64,000 bases of DNA from Bos javanicus (GCF_032452875.1 NC_083881.1:62317689-62381688), one strand, 5' to 3'; shown: positions 22,313 through 34,135, numbered from the stretch's first letter. Numbers and translations are program-made. Notes: generated by a model from the letters alone, not told the origin.

Positions 22313-22945
22313 GGATCTGTCCTTTTCGAGTTCTCAGATGAATTGGAAACGTGGCCAGGTTTCCAATCCAGTGGCTTGGGATGAGAAAGCCACCCTCCTT
22401 TCCTCTTCCCCTTGGACTCCCCTCCTGCCTCCGTTCTTACCTCCTCCTCCTCTAGCTCAGGGCCTCTGCCTCAGGCCTCCCTGCCAAGCTCTGCTACCTT
22501 CATGTTTCCCTTAAGTGGGAAATAACAATAACTCTAGTTGTTTTCTGCTGTTCTCAACCTGCTAAACCCTAGGCAGCTGTGCACTCATGCCCTGGAGGTT
22601 AAACCCATACTGTGGCTGGATTTATCTTCCAAAAATATTTTTGCCTTTCATCTTGTCATTTCCCTGCCAGAATCTTTCTCATGGTTTTGTTCTGCCTCCC
22701 AGAGTAAGTCCAATCCACCAATCCTTTATAGTCTGGTCCTGATCATCCCACCTGTGGGATCATTATCCCATTGTGTCTGCCCAGAGTCACACTCAGGGGG
22801 ACAGAATGATTTTTTTGCCTTGCTTCAGAAACGACATGCTACTAGTTCCCATTTCTACTTTTTTCTGCATATAGTTTATTTCATTTGTTGGGTTGATCGC
22901 TTTCCTTTCTGACTTATCAAATCCTGTACATGCTGCAAAGACACT
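22313..22945 (+). mobile_element. Diverged L2-like sequence, clearest at about 22590-22900
   Basis: 'CATTTCCCTGCCAGAATCTT' and 'TCCAATCCACCAATCCTTTA' resemble the L2 3' region, loosely. 22313-22590 has C/T-rich sequence with no assignment. Confidence 0.4.
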
Positions 22946-23940
22946 GTACAGTTCAGTTCAGTCACTCAGTCGTGTACCACTCTTTGCGACCCCATGGACT
23001 GCAGCACGCCAGGCCTCCCTGTCCATCACCAACTCCCAGAGCTTGTTCAAACTCACGTCCATCGAGTCAGTAATGCCATCCAACCGTCCCATCCTCTGTC
23101 ATCTCTTTCTCGTCCCCGCCTTCAATCTTTCCCAGAGTTAGGGTCTTTTCCAGTGAGTCAGTTCTTCACATCAGGTGGCCAAAGTATTGGAGTTTCAGCT
23201 TCAACATCAGTCCTTCCAATGAATATTCAGGACTGATTTCCTTTAGGATGGACTGGTTGGATCTCCTTGCAGGCCATGGGACTCTCAAGAGTTTTCTCCA
23301 ACACCACAGTTCAAAAGCATCAATGTTTCGGTGCTCAGCTTTCTTCACAGTCCAACTCTCACATCCATACATGACCACAGGAAAAACCATAGCCTTGACT
23401 AGACAGACCTCTGTTGGCAAAGCAATGTCTCTGCTTTTTAATATGCTGCGTAGGTAGGCTGCAGTCCATAGGGTCGCGAAGAGTTGGGCACAACTGAGCG
23501 ACTTCACTTTCACTTTTCACCTTCATGCATTGGAGAAGGAAATGGCAAACCACTCCAGTGTTCTTGTCTGGAGAATCCCAGAGATGGCGGAGCCTGGTGG
23601 GCTGTCATATATGGGGTCGCACAGAGTTGGACATGACTGGAGCAACTTAGCAGCAGCAGTAGCAGCAGGTTGGTCATAGCTTTTCTTCCAAGGAGCAAGT
23701 GTCTTTTCATTGCTTGGCTGCAGTCACCATCTGCAGTGATTTTGGAGTCCCCCAGAATAAAGTCAGCCACTGTTTCCACTGTTTCCCCATCTATTTGCCA
23801 TGAAGTGATGGGACCGGATGCCATGATCTTAGTTTTCAGAATGTTGAGTTTTAAGCCAACTTTTTCACTCTCCTCTTTCACTTTCATCAAGAGGCTCTTT
23901 AGTTCTTCTTTTCTTTCTGTCATCAGGGTGGTGTCATCTC
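22946..23940 (-). mobile_element. BovB 3' half, reverse orientation, split by a Bov-A2
   Basis: Two parts (22946-23455 and 23669-23940) are continuous in BovB. The left starts at the 3' tail ('CAGTTCAGTTCAGTCACTCA'). The right reaches into the reverse transcriptase just before the YADD motif. Reverse frames 23166-23513 and 23510-23923 encode C-terminal BovB protein pieces ('CESWTVKKAEHR', 'KVGLKLNILKTK'). Confidence 0.9.
23456..23668 (+). mobile_element. Bov-A2 SINE, 5'-truncated
   Basis: Starts part-way through the first unit at 'GGCTGCAGTCCATAGGG', then the linker and a full second unit ending in AGCAGCAGCAGTAGCAGCAG. It sits inside the BovB copy in opposite orientation. Confidence 0.88.
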
Positions 23941-23944
23941 TGCT

Positions 23945-24440
23945 CTCTGCCTATTCATCTCTGCCATCCTCACCAGCCGCTGGCAACCACTGATCTTGTT
24001 ACTGTTTCTATAGTTTTGCTTTTTCCAGAATGTCCTATGGCTAGTATGTATGTAACCTTTTCAGATTGGCTTCTCTTGCTTAGTAATATGATTAAGGTAT
24101 TTCCATGTCTTCTCATGGCTTGATAGCGCATTTCTTTTTAGTACTGATTAATATTCTATTGTCCTGGATGTACCACAGTTTATTTATCCATTCACTTACT
24201 GAGGGACATCTTGGTTGCTTCCAAGTTTTGGCATTATGAATAAAACTGTTATAAATATCTATGTGTTGGTTTTTATGTAGACCTAAGTTTTCATTCCTCT
24301 GGGTAAATACCAAAGGTTATGATTGCCAGACTGTATGGTAAGAATGTATTTGATCTTGTAAGAAACCACCAGCCTGTCTTCTAAAGCGGCTGTAACATTT
24401 TGCACTCCCACCAGTAATGTGTGAGAGTTTCTATATATTA
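23945..24440 (-). mobile_element. Old L1M fragment, reverse orientation
   Basis: 'TTTATTTATCCATTCACTTA', 'GGTTGCTTCCAAGTTTTGGC' and 'CACTCCCACCAGTAATGTGT' are the reversed L1 ORF2 end and 3' UTR. Confidence 0.75.
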
Positions 24441-24977
24441 GAAGAGAAGAAAGATCTAGTTTCCTGAGGTGAAAACAGTTTACACTGGGATTAATTCTTT
24501 TGCTAGATGTTTAGGTTTTACCCACCAAGCAAGACACTGTAATTGAGATCATATTTAAGGATTTTCTGGGTGATCACTGAGGACCTTACACCGTGGCTGG
24601 TCAGATCTCTTGTCTGTCAACTAGATGTGAACTCTGAGAAATTAAATTAATTAACCATACAATTTTGAAAGATTATATTCCATTTGCAGTTATTACAAAA
24701 TATTGGCTATATTGGGGGAACTTTATGTTTGCAACTCTCTGGTCATCCTTTGCCTCTCTGTGAAATTCTACTCTATGCATGCCAAACCCAGCACTCATCA
24801 AAGACTCAAGCAGACCATGAGCAAATCACCAAGTCTTCTTGCATTGCTCCCTCCAGGGCAGATCCCAGGCCCACAACTCCTACCTGCCTTGGTCTCCCCA
24901 GACTCCAACTCCATATCTGTTTCACTGAGGCCATAGGTTCTGTTTGACTCCCCTAGCTGTACCAGTGACTGTGAAAT
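24441..24977. other. Nothing recognised
   Basis: Two overlapping forward frames near 24684-24947 have no family resemblance. No repeat signature. Confidence 0.4.
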
Positions 24978-25116
24978 TGCTGCTGTTTAGTTGCCAAGCT
25001 CTGTCTGACTCTTTCGTGACCCTGTAGACTGTAGCCTGCCAGGTTCCTCTGTCCACAGTTTCCCAGGGAAGAATACTGGAGTAGGTTGACATTTTCTTCT
25101 CCAGGAGATCTTCCCT
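24978..25116 (-). mobile_element. Bov-A monomer or truncated Bov-tA
   Basis: One reverse Bov-A unit: 'GACTGTAGCCTGCCAGGTTC' to 'TTCTTCTCCAGGAGATCTTC'. The tRNA head is missing. Confidence 0.8.
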
Positions 25117-26540
25117 ATGCCTCTAGGCAAAAAGCTGGGGTAGGTATAGGGCCCAGTTGTTAGATTTTCTTTTCTCATGGACCACTGTCCTGTGTTCTTT
25201 TTGTTTATTGATTTATTTATTTTTGGTTGCTCTAGGTAATTACACTGTGCATCTTTAATTATCATGACCTTCTTAGACTTTCTATTGAATTACTTCATGA
25301 TGTACAAATCTTGCAATAATATAATTGCATTTCTCCCTTTCTTTTTGCTCTTTGTACCATAAATATATTACATCTGTATACATTTTTTTGAGATACAGTT
25401 CACATACCACAAAATTTATCCCTTTAATCTATGTAATTAAGTGTTTTAAAACCTATATTCAAAAAGTTGTACAACCATCACCACTATTTGATTCCAGAAC
25501 ATTCCATCACTCCAAAAAGAAACCCCCTAGGAGCCTCTCTCCTTTCCCCTCTTCTTCAGCCTCTGGCAATCACTCACCTACTTCTTATCTCTATAGATTT
25601 TCCTATTCTGAACATTTCTTGTAAATGGAATGATGTGATATCTATATATATTTTAAACCTAACAATACTTTTATAATTTTTGCTTTAAATAGTCAAATAT
25701 GACTTTTATACAAATTAAGAGAAAGAAAAACACACAGTTTTACTATTCATCCATATACTACCATTTTTGGTGTTCTTCATTGTTTCTTGTAGATCTGAGT
25801 TACCATATGGTGTCATTTCCTTTTATTCCAAAGCATTTCCTTTAGCATTTCTTATAACTTTCCTTCTGCTGTTTAAGATCTTGTGGCAAACAGGGGGCAA
25901 GAAAGCTTCGTACATGTACCAATTCCATCACTTGGTAAGTTCAGGTTTTTCAAGAAATTTCTCCATTTCATTTCTTATTGAATTTATTGGCATAAACTTT
26001 ATATTATTCCCTTGTTATATTTTCAATATTGTGTTTTTTTGTAGTGCTAGTCACTCTTCCAGTTCTTATATTGGTAATTTGTGTTTTCTCTATTTTTCTC
26101 TTGATAAGGTTTTCTAGAGAGTCATTAGCTGTGATCTCTTAAAAAAACTCAATTTTTGATTTTGTTAATTTTCTCTATTGTCTTTCTATTTCATTGATTT
26201 CTGTTATAGCTTTATCATATTTGTCTTCCCACTTATTTTAGGCCTAACTTGTGTATCTTTTTCTATTTTCTTTAGGTGTCAAGTTTCATCACGTTTTAAA
26301 TCTTTCTTATTCTCTCACATAAACATTTAGGTTATAACATTTCTTTTAATTAAGGCTTTAGTTTCAGCCAACAGAGTTTTATTTTATATATTTTTTCATA
26401 TTAATTTTTATTGAAGTATAGTAGCCTTACAAGGCTGTGTTAATTTCTAGTGTATACAGCAAAGTGAACCAGTTATACATAGACACGTAACCTCTCTTGT
26501 TTGCATTTCCTTCCGTTTAGGTGACCATAGAGCACTGAGT

Positions 26541-26670
26541 TGGAGAAGGAAATGGCAACCCACTCCAGTGTTCTTGCCTGGAGAATCCCATGGACAGAGA
26601 AGCCTGGTAGGCTGCAGTCCATGGGGTCGCACAGAGTCGGACACGACTGAAGCGACTTGGCAGCAGCAGC
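26541..26670 (+). mobile_element. Bov-A insertion with perfect target-site duplication
   Basis: A 130-bp single-unit copy ('TGGAGAAGGAAATGGCAACC' to 'TTGGCAGCAGCAGC'), flanked by AGAGCACTGAGT at 26529-26540 and 26671-26682. It is a 5'-truncated Bov-A2 with one unit left. Confidence 0.95.
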
Positions 26671-26860
26671 AGAGCACTGAGTAGAGTTCCCTGAGCTATA
26701 CAGTAGGTTCTCATTAGTTATCTGACATATACATGTCGATCCCAGTCTCTCAATTCATCCCACCCCAACCTCCCTTTCCACGCTTGGTGTCCATATCTTT
26801 GTTCTCTACTTCTGTGTCTCTATTTCTGTTTTGCAAATAAAATCATTTATACCATTTCAG

Positions 26861-27081
26861 GCTTCCCTGGTGGCTCAGTGGTAAAGAATCCACCTGCCAA
26901 GGCAGGAGACACAGGTTCAATCCTTGGGTTGGAAAGATCCTCTGAAGGAGGGCATGGCAACCCACTCCAGTATTCATGCCAGGAAAATCTCATGGACAGA
27001 GGAGCTTGGAAAGCTACAGGCCATGGGGTCACAAAGACTAAAGTGACTGAGTGCACATACACACACACACACACACACACC
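26861..27081 (+). mobile_element. Bov-tA SINE with CA microsatellite tail
   Basis: 'GGCTTCCCTGGTGGCTCAGT' head to 'AAGTGACTGAGTGCACATAC', followed by about 11 CA units (27058-27080). The tail has grown into a microsatellite, a common fate of these SINE ends. Confidence 0.92.
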
Positions 27082-27689
27082 ATTTTTCTTGATTCCACAT
27101 ATATACATTAATATACAATATTTGGCTTTCTCTTTCTGACTTACTTCACTCTGTATGACAATCTTTAGGTCCAACAAATTTTTATATGTTGTATTTTCAT
27201 TAGCATTCTGTTCAAAATATTTTCTAATTTTACTTGTGATTTTTTTTCTCTTGGGCTATTAAGTGCATTGTTTAATTTCCTAATACTTGGGGCTTTTCTG
27301 GCTATCAGTGAGGTCTCTCCATTCTAGCTTTCCCAGTTTTCAGCCCTTTAATATTCAGTCTCTGCAAGGCCTTATAGATTTTATCTCACATATGTGCAGT
27401 CCAAATACGGTAGGCTGACTTCTAAGATGGCCCTCGGTGGTCCCCCACCTTCTAGTGTTCATATCCTTATATAATCCTCTCCCCTTGAGTGTGGGCTAGA
27501 ACTAGTTGCTTGCTTCTAACCAAAAGAATACAGCAAAAGTGATGGCATATCACTTCTGTGATTAGATTGTAGCTTGTCATGACTTCTAGATGCTAGTGGA
27601 TTTGCTGGCTTTGATGAGCAAGCTGCCATATTGAAGAGGCCCATGTGGACAGAAACTGAGGGTAACCTCTGGGAGGTTCGAGACTTGTA

Positions 27690-29604
27690 AAGGAGGCAGT
27701 GATCAAGACCATCCCCAAGAAAAAGGAAGGCAAAAAGGCAAAGTGGTTGTCTGAGGAGGCCTTACAAATAGCTGAGAAAAGAAGAGAAGCTAAAGGCAAA
27801 GGAAAAAAGGAAATACATACCCATTTGAATGCAGAGTTCCAAAGAATAACAAGAAAAAATAAGAAAGCCTTCCTCAGTGATCAGTGCAAAGAAATAGAGG
27901 AAAACAATAGAATGGGAAAGACTAGAGATCTCTTCAAGAAAATTAAGAGATACCAAGGGAACATGTCATGCAACGATGGGCACAATAAAGGACAGAAATG
28001 GTATGGACCTAACAGAAGCAGAGGATATTAAGAAGAGGTGGCAAGAATACACAGAAGAACTGTACAAAAAAGATCTTCATGACCAAGATAACCATGATGG
28101 TGTGATCACCCACATAGAGTCAGATACCCTGGAATGAGAAGTCAAGTAGGCCTTAGGAAGCATCACTATGAACAAATCCTAAAAGATGGTGCTGTGAAAG
28201 TGCTGCACTCAATATGCCAGCAAATTTGGAAAACTCAGCAGTGGCCACAGGACTGGAAAAGGTCAGTTTTCATTCCAATCCCAAAGAAAGGCAATGCCAA
28301 GGAATGTTCGAACTACCACACAATTGCACTCATCTCACACGCTAGCAAAGTAATGCTCAAAATTCTCCAAGCCAGTCTTCAACAGTACGTGAACCAAGAA
28401 CTTCGAGATATTCAAGCTGAATTTACAAAAGGCAGAAGAACCAGAGATCAAATTGCCAACATCTGTTGGATCGTAGAAAAAGCAAGAGAGTTTCAGAAAA
28501 ACATCTACTTCTGCTTTATTGACTATGCCAAAGCCTTTGACTGTGTGGATCACAACAAACAGTGGAAAATTCTGAAAGAGATGGGAATACCAGACCACCT
28601 TACCTGCCTCCTGAGAAATCTATATGCAGGTCAAGAAGCAACAGTTAGAACTGGACATGGAACAACAGACTGGTTCCAAATTGGGAAAGGAGTATATCGA
28701 GGCATATATTGTCACCCAGCTTATTTAACTTATATGCAGAATACATCATGCAAAATATTGGGCTGGATGAAGCAAAAACTGGAATCAAGATTGTCGGGAG
28801 AAATATCAATAACCTCAGATATGCAGATGATACCACACTAATGGAAGGAAGTGAAGAAGAACTAAAGAGCCTCTTGATGAAAGTGAAAGAGGAGAGTGAA
28901 AAAGTTGACTTAAAGCTCAACATTCAGAAAACTAAGATCATGGCATCTGGTCCCATCACTTCATGGCAAATAGATGGGGAAACAATGGAAACAGTGGCAG
29001 ACTTTATTTTGGGGGGCTCCAAAATCACTGCAGATGGTGTCTGCAGCTATGCAATTAAAAGACTCTTGCTCCTTGGAAGAAAAGCATGACAAACCCAGAG
29101 AGAATATTCAAAAGCAGGGACATTACTTTGCCAACAAAGGTCCATCTAGTCAAAGCTATGGTTTTTCCAGTGTTCATGTATGGATGTGAGAGTTGGACTA
29201 TAAAGAAAGTTGAGGGCTGAAGCATTGATGCTTTTGAACTGTGGTTTTGGAGAAGACTCCTGAGAGTCCCTTGGAATGCAAGGAGATCCAACCAGTCCAT
29301 CCTAAAAGAAATCAGTCCTGAATATCCATTGGAAAGACTGATGTTGAAGCTGAAACTCCAATACTTTGGTCACCTGATGCGAAGAGCTGACTTATTTGAA
29401 AAGACCCTGATTTTGGGAAAGATTGAGGGCAGGAGAAGAATGGGACGACAGAGGATAAGATGGTTGGATGGCATCACTGACTCAATGGGAATGAGTTTGA
29501 GCAAGCTCTGTGAGTTGGTGATGGACAGGGAGGCCTGGCGTGCTGCAGTCCATGGGAGCACAAAGAGTCTGACACAACTGAGTGACTGAACTGAACTGAA
29601 AGCC
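27690..29604 (+). mobile_element. BovB LINE, 1.9 kb, the longest uninterrupted copy here
   Basis: Begins 'GAGGCAGTGATCAAGACC' (approximate start) and ends 'GACTGAACTGAACTGAA'. It spans the region between endonuclease and reverse transcriptase, the whole reverse transcriptase and the C-terminus. Relative to BovB as I recall it, about 37 bp is missing near 28172. It lies inside the MaLR LTR. Confidence 0.93.
28134..29089 (+). pseudogene. BovB reverse transcriptase remnant, frameshifted
   Basis: Frame 28134-28841 carries 'FIPIPKKGNAKECSNYH', 'FIDYAKAFDCVDHNKQW' (palm, first catalytic aspartate) and 'DHLTCLLRNLYAGQEATVRT'. Around 28700-28725 the frame shifts. 28709-29089 continues with 'SLFNLYAEYIMQNIG' and the catalytic 'RYADDTTLM' (YADD at 28820-28831). 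The C-terminal third reappears at 29329-29589 ('LKLQYFGHLMRRAD', 'REAWRAAVHG'). Both catalytic motifs survive, but shifts and stops make it inactive. The upstream endonuclease domain is absent. Confidence 0.9.
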
Positions 29605-30002
29605 AACAAGAATGAGGTCGTCAGTCCAACAGCTCTCAAGGGACTGAATCCTACCAACAAACAGGTAAGTTAATTTGTGAAAGTTCTGAAGGAGAGGGTC
29701 CATGAATGGTTTCCTGAGCCATAGAAATTGCAAGATGATAGATATGTGTTATCTTAAGCTGTTAAGTTTTTGGGTTATGTAGAAATAGACAACTAATTTG
29801 TCAATCCTTGGCCAAGGAGGTATGGTGAACATTTGTTTATCCTTCTGGTGCCCCTCCTCTGTGTAGCTCCCTCTTTTCAGGTACCCTGCCCTGGAAATTC
29901 CAATGGCTTTAGTAGCCAGAACTTGAATCTGTATGTATATTTGGATATTTTAAGGGCAATGATTGAGTTATAAGCTTCTTTGTATCCTCTACAAAGCCTA
30001 GT

Positions 30003-30214
30003 GAAAGTGTGTTAGTTGCTCAGTCATGTCCAACTCTTTGCAACCCCATGAACTGGAGCCCTCCAGTCTCCTCTGTCCATGGAATTCCCCAGGCAAGAAT
30101 ACTGGAGTGGGTAGCCAGTCCTTTCTCCAGGGGATCATCCTGACCCAGCGATAGAACCTGGGTCTCCTGCAGTGTGGGCAGAGTCTTCACTGTCTGATCC
30201 ACCAGGGAAGCCCT
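30003..30214 (-). mobile_element. Bov-tA SINE
   Basis: 'GTTGCTCAGTCATGTCCAAC' to 'CTGATCCACCAGGGAAGCCC', full copy in reverse with some mutations. Imperfect flanking similarity around AAAGCCTAGTG / AGAGCCTCACTG suggests its target site. Confidence 0.9.
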
Positions 30215-32335
30215 CACAGAGCCTCACTGAATACCACATTTCTAATCAGTATTCCTTTACTATTTATTGATGGCATGCTTTCTAAACTGAACTTCCCCTG
30301 ATACAGCCTTGGTCAGGGGCACATCTCAATGGTAAGTAGTGAGAATCTTTGCAGGGCCCTCCTGTTTGAAGCCCCAGATTTCGTGGACCACACACTCCTC
30401 ATATAGAGCTCATTTACACTAAGTCATTCCTCGGTCCGCATCTGGATAGAGTGCTGTTCTACAGGAATCTGGTTTTCCCAGTGACCACTAGGGGGCTGGA
30501 TGACACAACCTGTGGGCACAGAAGGATAGAAAGTAACTAACAGGAAATAGGAAATGGAAGTGAGATGAACAGATAAATCCCACTTCCTTTCCTCCCTCTA
30601 TAGAATTTTCTGAGATGCAGCTCCTTGTTGCACTCCTTCTAGAAAGGTCCCATAGCGCCAGCAAATGAACCTATTGAATGACCAGTTACATCTCTTTGTG
30701 ACTTATTGTAAAGGACTAGCCAGCGTGGTAATGAATCACACAGCATTTCAAGATCTCAATTCCACTTTTTTTTTCACCCTCACCTCCTGGACTTTGCATC
30801 TCTCAAAGAAAACATACCTTTTCTTACCTAGAGAGCCTGTGCATTAGAGACATGGCACTCATGATATATCTGCTTTTAGCATCCATCTTAACAAACAATT
30901 TCTAAGGACTATACTTTAGCGTAACAGACAGAATCATGACTCATTTTCGATCGTTCACATAGTCAGTTTCACACACTGTCTTGTGTCATTTTCTGTCATG
31001 TTTCAAACATCTTCCCTCGGTTTCTCAAACTCTGTGCTGAAGGCAATGGGGGTTAAACTGAATGACTAAGGAATGAATCTGAAGGAAGTGACTGAATATG
31101 GAGTTGGCCGTTTGTTCTGTTTGTTCTTCACATCAACTAGCTGGAGGAAGCTAAAATACTTTTTTAAAACGGACAATTTTCACACTTACTGAGTGAAATT
31201 CTGTTGTGGTCCAGAAAAAGCTTTTACCTGTATCCCATCTCACCATCCTGCCATGGTGATTTGCAATTTGTGCCATCTCTCTTCAGTGAAAACAGCAGGG
31301 GATTTGCTGCGAGAGCAACCCACAGACAAAGAAAAGCACAGACCCCTTCCTTCTTTAATCAGTTCTGATTTTCAGCAGCACACCAGGTGGAAGTAAGAAC
31401 TCAGAAATGTGGCAGGGGTTTTTTTGCCGTTAAATTAATAGGAACCTAGAAGAAAAATAATTGCATGTACGTGCCTATTTCTCTCCTTCCACTATACTGC
31501 GTGCAGTCAGATGAAAGCGGTTAAAAAAGCTTCTAACTTCCTATAAATTAGGTGCAATTTATTTTCTCTTTAGCCTCCAAGCTTGGTAAATGTAGCTAGA
31601 CCAAAAAGGATGTTAATAAAAGCAGATCCTAGGCATGAAGAAAAACTGAGTCTCTTCTGATGCTTTTCGTGATTTCAGAGCAGCAAATTACAGACTCTTT
31701 CATTAGCGTACATAGAGTTGAGAGAGTAGCAGTTACCTAGTTCCTTCCCAGCTCTCATCTCCCTGTGTTCATTGTGCCTCCCTATGGCTTATTGGACCTC
31801 GCCACAGTAGGAAGGTGCCCTCATGGTTCTGATAATCAAGTGGCCACGTGGTGGTTAAAAGGGCTCTGAAACCCATATGCTAGAAACATTATGGGGCAGC
31901 AAAGAGAGGGCCTTGATTTAGCTTATAAGGGGGATAGGGTTAAAGAAAAAGTAAGGGAACACCCTTCCAGAGTTTGACACCATTAAACTGATTCTTGAAG
32001 TCTAAGTGGGAGCTAGCCATATAAACAAATGAGGGATAAGGGAGTTCTAGGAATTTAAAAAGAGTTCTATAAGGCGTTTTTGCCTTTAGTAAGTAGACCA
32101 CAGCCTTTAGTCATTCTTTGAATGCTGAGCTCTTACTTTGCCTCAGAGGCCTTTTATCTGGATGGTAATAGGAATGTACACATAACAAAAAATAAAAGGT
32201 AAGACACCATTGTACTACCCTGGCTAAATTAATAAATGGAAGTGGATTATTCTCTTATGTTATTTTTCTCCTAAATAATTTTCTGCTCAACTAGTCTCCT
32301 CTTAACCTACAAACATGTTCAAGTGATCCCTATCC
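30215..32335. other. 2.1 kb without a recognised repeat or gene
   Basis: The longest stretch here with no repeat signature I can name. Reading frames are short (60-67 codons) and unconvincing. It holds a CTCF-like motif at 30482-30498. The lack of repeats makes it the best candidate for single-copy, possibly regulatory, sequence. Confidence 0.45.
30482..30498 (+). promoter_or_regulatory. CTCF-like binding motif
   Basis: TGACCACTAGGGGGCTG matches the CTCF core CCA(C/G)(T/C)AG(G/A)(G/T)GGC at every core position. It lies outside any recognised SINE. Binding is inferred only. Confidence 0.55.
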
Positions 32336-32585
32336 AGAGAGAGAAAACTTATATCAGTTAGGACTCATTCGGGTAGACATTGAGGTTGAATAGGAAACTC
32401 AACCAAGTAAAAATGGAATTTATAGAAATTGTTGAAGCTTTAGGGTTTCTGCAGTCACAGGGACAGCCAGATTCAGTGACTCAGGTAATATCACCAGGGC
32501 CTGGTTTCTCTCCATCTCATAGCTCTGATTTCTGCTGTGTTGGTTTTATTTTCTGCTAGGCTCTTCTTGAATAAGGATAAGATGA
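32336..32585. repeat. Old interspersed repeat, family not assigned
   Basis: 'ATCAGTTAGGACTCATTCGG' and the following AAACTCAACCAAGTAAAAAT, with 'GGGCCTGGTTTCTCTCCATC', fit a common old mammalian repeat whose name I cannot give. Confidence 0.35.
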
Positions 32586-32587
32586 CT

Positions 32588-33045
32588 GAATAGCTTCTGC
32601 TTCTAAATTTCTAAACCCAAAGATATCTGTAATCACATTAAATGTAAGTGGCCCAAACACTGTAATCAAAAAACAGCTATTGTCAGATTGGAAAAAAGCA
32701 AAACCCAACTATATCTTGCTTCCAAGGAACTAACTTTAAATATAAAGATACAGATAGGTTAAAAATAAAAGAATCAAAAATACCATACTATTATTAATCA
32801 AAGGAAAGTAGAGTCTTTACATTAATATCAGAGAAAGTAGATTTCAGAGCAAAGACTATTACCAGAGATACTGAGAATCATTTCTTCATAATTAACTGGA
32901 TGTGTTATTTAAGAGGACACAAAACTCCTAAATGTTTTTACACCTAATAACAGCACTTCGAAATACACACAGCAAAAAAACCTAGAGAACTCTAAGGACA
33001 AATAGATAAATTCACAATTATAGTCAGAGATACCAACACATCTCT
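32588..33045 (+). mobile_element. Old L1 ORF2 endonuclease-region fragment
   Basis: 'GTAATCACATTAAATGTAAG' then 'TGGCCCAAACACTGTAATCA' (the L1 'NGLN' start region) and 'AGAGCAAAGACTATTACCAG'. Many stops; decayed. Confidence 0.7.
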
Positions 33046-33480
33046 CTCAAAATTCTTCTAACTTCCTTTGAAACTTCCTCTTTAAACAATATGTAATTCA
33101 GAAATGCATTATTTAATTTCTGATTATTTGGGCACTTAATTTCTTAATACCTGGGAGTATTCCAGATATCATTCTGCTGTTGATTTCCAGTTTGATACTG
33201 TTCTGAGCAGTGAACACACTTTGTAAGCTCTAAATTCTTTTAAAGTTGCTAAAGCTTGTTTTATGGTTTATTGTTTAGTGTTCCATATTATGTTTAAGTG
33301 TTCCATACATTTGAAAAGTATATATTCTGCTGTTGTTGGGTTGGGTCAAGTGCTGTAGGTCAGTTAGGTCAACTCAATAGTATTATTTTTAGGACAACTA
33401 TTTTCTTGATAAACTTCTGCCTACTGTTTTGTTATTAATTACTGAGAGACGACTGTTGTAGTTCCCAACAGTAAAATATA
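33046..33480 (-). mobile_element. Old L1 ORF2 fragment, reverse orientation
   Basis: 'TTATTTAATTTCTGATTATT', 'TATATTCTGCTGTTGTTGGG' and 'TGTTTTGTTATTAATTACTG' are reversed L1 ORF2. It meets the forward L1 piece at about 33045. Confidence 0.7.
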
Positions 33481-33734
33481 GAGAGTGGGTTGAATTGAGA
33501 GACAATAGTTTAATAACTGACACAGTTCATTCTTCTGGCTACTCAACATTTATAACCTCCTTTCTATACATGTTCAAACTCCCATACAATAAGGAAAAAC
33601 TTCTTCATGTTTTCATCTAGCTAAATCCACTAAATTTTTTTTTTTTAAATCCACTAAATTTTGTACACCTAAAAACATTCTGCACTGTTTCCCCAAAATG
33701 AAGAAATAAACACTTTCAAAGTCATTGAATCAAC

Positions 33735-34135
33735 TTTTAAAAATAATTTTTAATGAGGTGTAGTTGACTTATGATTTATATACATTTCAGGTGTACAACA
33801 TGGTGATTCACAGTGTTTATACTTTCTCCATTTATAGTTGGTTATATTCCCTTGTACAATATATCCTTGTAGCTTCTTTATTTTACATGGTAGTTTGGAC
33901 TTCTTAATCCTGTATCCCTACTTGCCCCTCTGCCCTCCCCTCACCCCACTGGCAACTGCTAGTTTGTTCTCTGTATCTCTGAGTCTGCTTCTCGTCCGTT
34001 ATGTTCACTAGTTTGTTGTATTTTTTAGATTCCAGGTATAAGTGATATCATACAATATTTGTCTTTCTCTGTCTGACGTATTTCACCAAGCATAATACCT
34101 TCCAAGTCCATTCATATTGTTGCAAATGCCAACGT
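33735..34135 (-). mobile_element. L1 3' region, reverse orientation
   Basis: 'GAGGTGTAGTTGACTTATGA', 'TTCAGGTGTACAACATGGTG' and 'CTCTGTATCTCTGAGTCTGC' through 'GTCCATTCATATTGTTGCAA'. 33481-33734 to its left is AT-rich and unassigned. Confidence 0.8.

Larger units (their letters stand above)
26391..27172 (-). mobile_element. Younger L1 3' end, reverse orientation, carrying two SINEs
   Basis: 'TTTTATTGAAGTATAGTAGC' and 'TACAGCAAAGTGAACCAGTT' to 'TTTCTGACTTACTTCACTCT' match the reversed cetartiodactyl L1 3' UTR and ORF2 end. Interrupted at 26541-26670 and 26861-27081. Confidence 0.75.
25376..27400 (-). mobile_element. Old L1 (3' UTR and ORF2 parts), reverse orientation, split by a younger L1 end
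   Basis: 25376-25660 is an L1M 3' region ('GATACAGTTCACATACCACA', 'CAGCCTCTGGCAATCACTCA'). 25660-26390 and 27175-27400 are reversed ORF2 ('TTTTGTTAATTTTCTCTATT', 'TTGTTTAATTTCCTAATACT'). Possibly more than one old insertion. Confidence 0.6.
27405..29805 (+). mobile_element. MaLR (MLT1-like) LTR, forward orientation, split by BovB
   Basis: 27405-27689 starts 'GGTAGGCTGACTTCTAAGAT' and includes 'GAGTGTGGGCTAGAACTAGT'. 29605-29805 continues with 'GGGACTGAATCCTACCAACA' and ends 'TTAAGCTGTTAAGTTTTTGG' then 'AGACAACTAATTT'. The order matches one LTR of about 490 bp. Confidence 0.75.
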
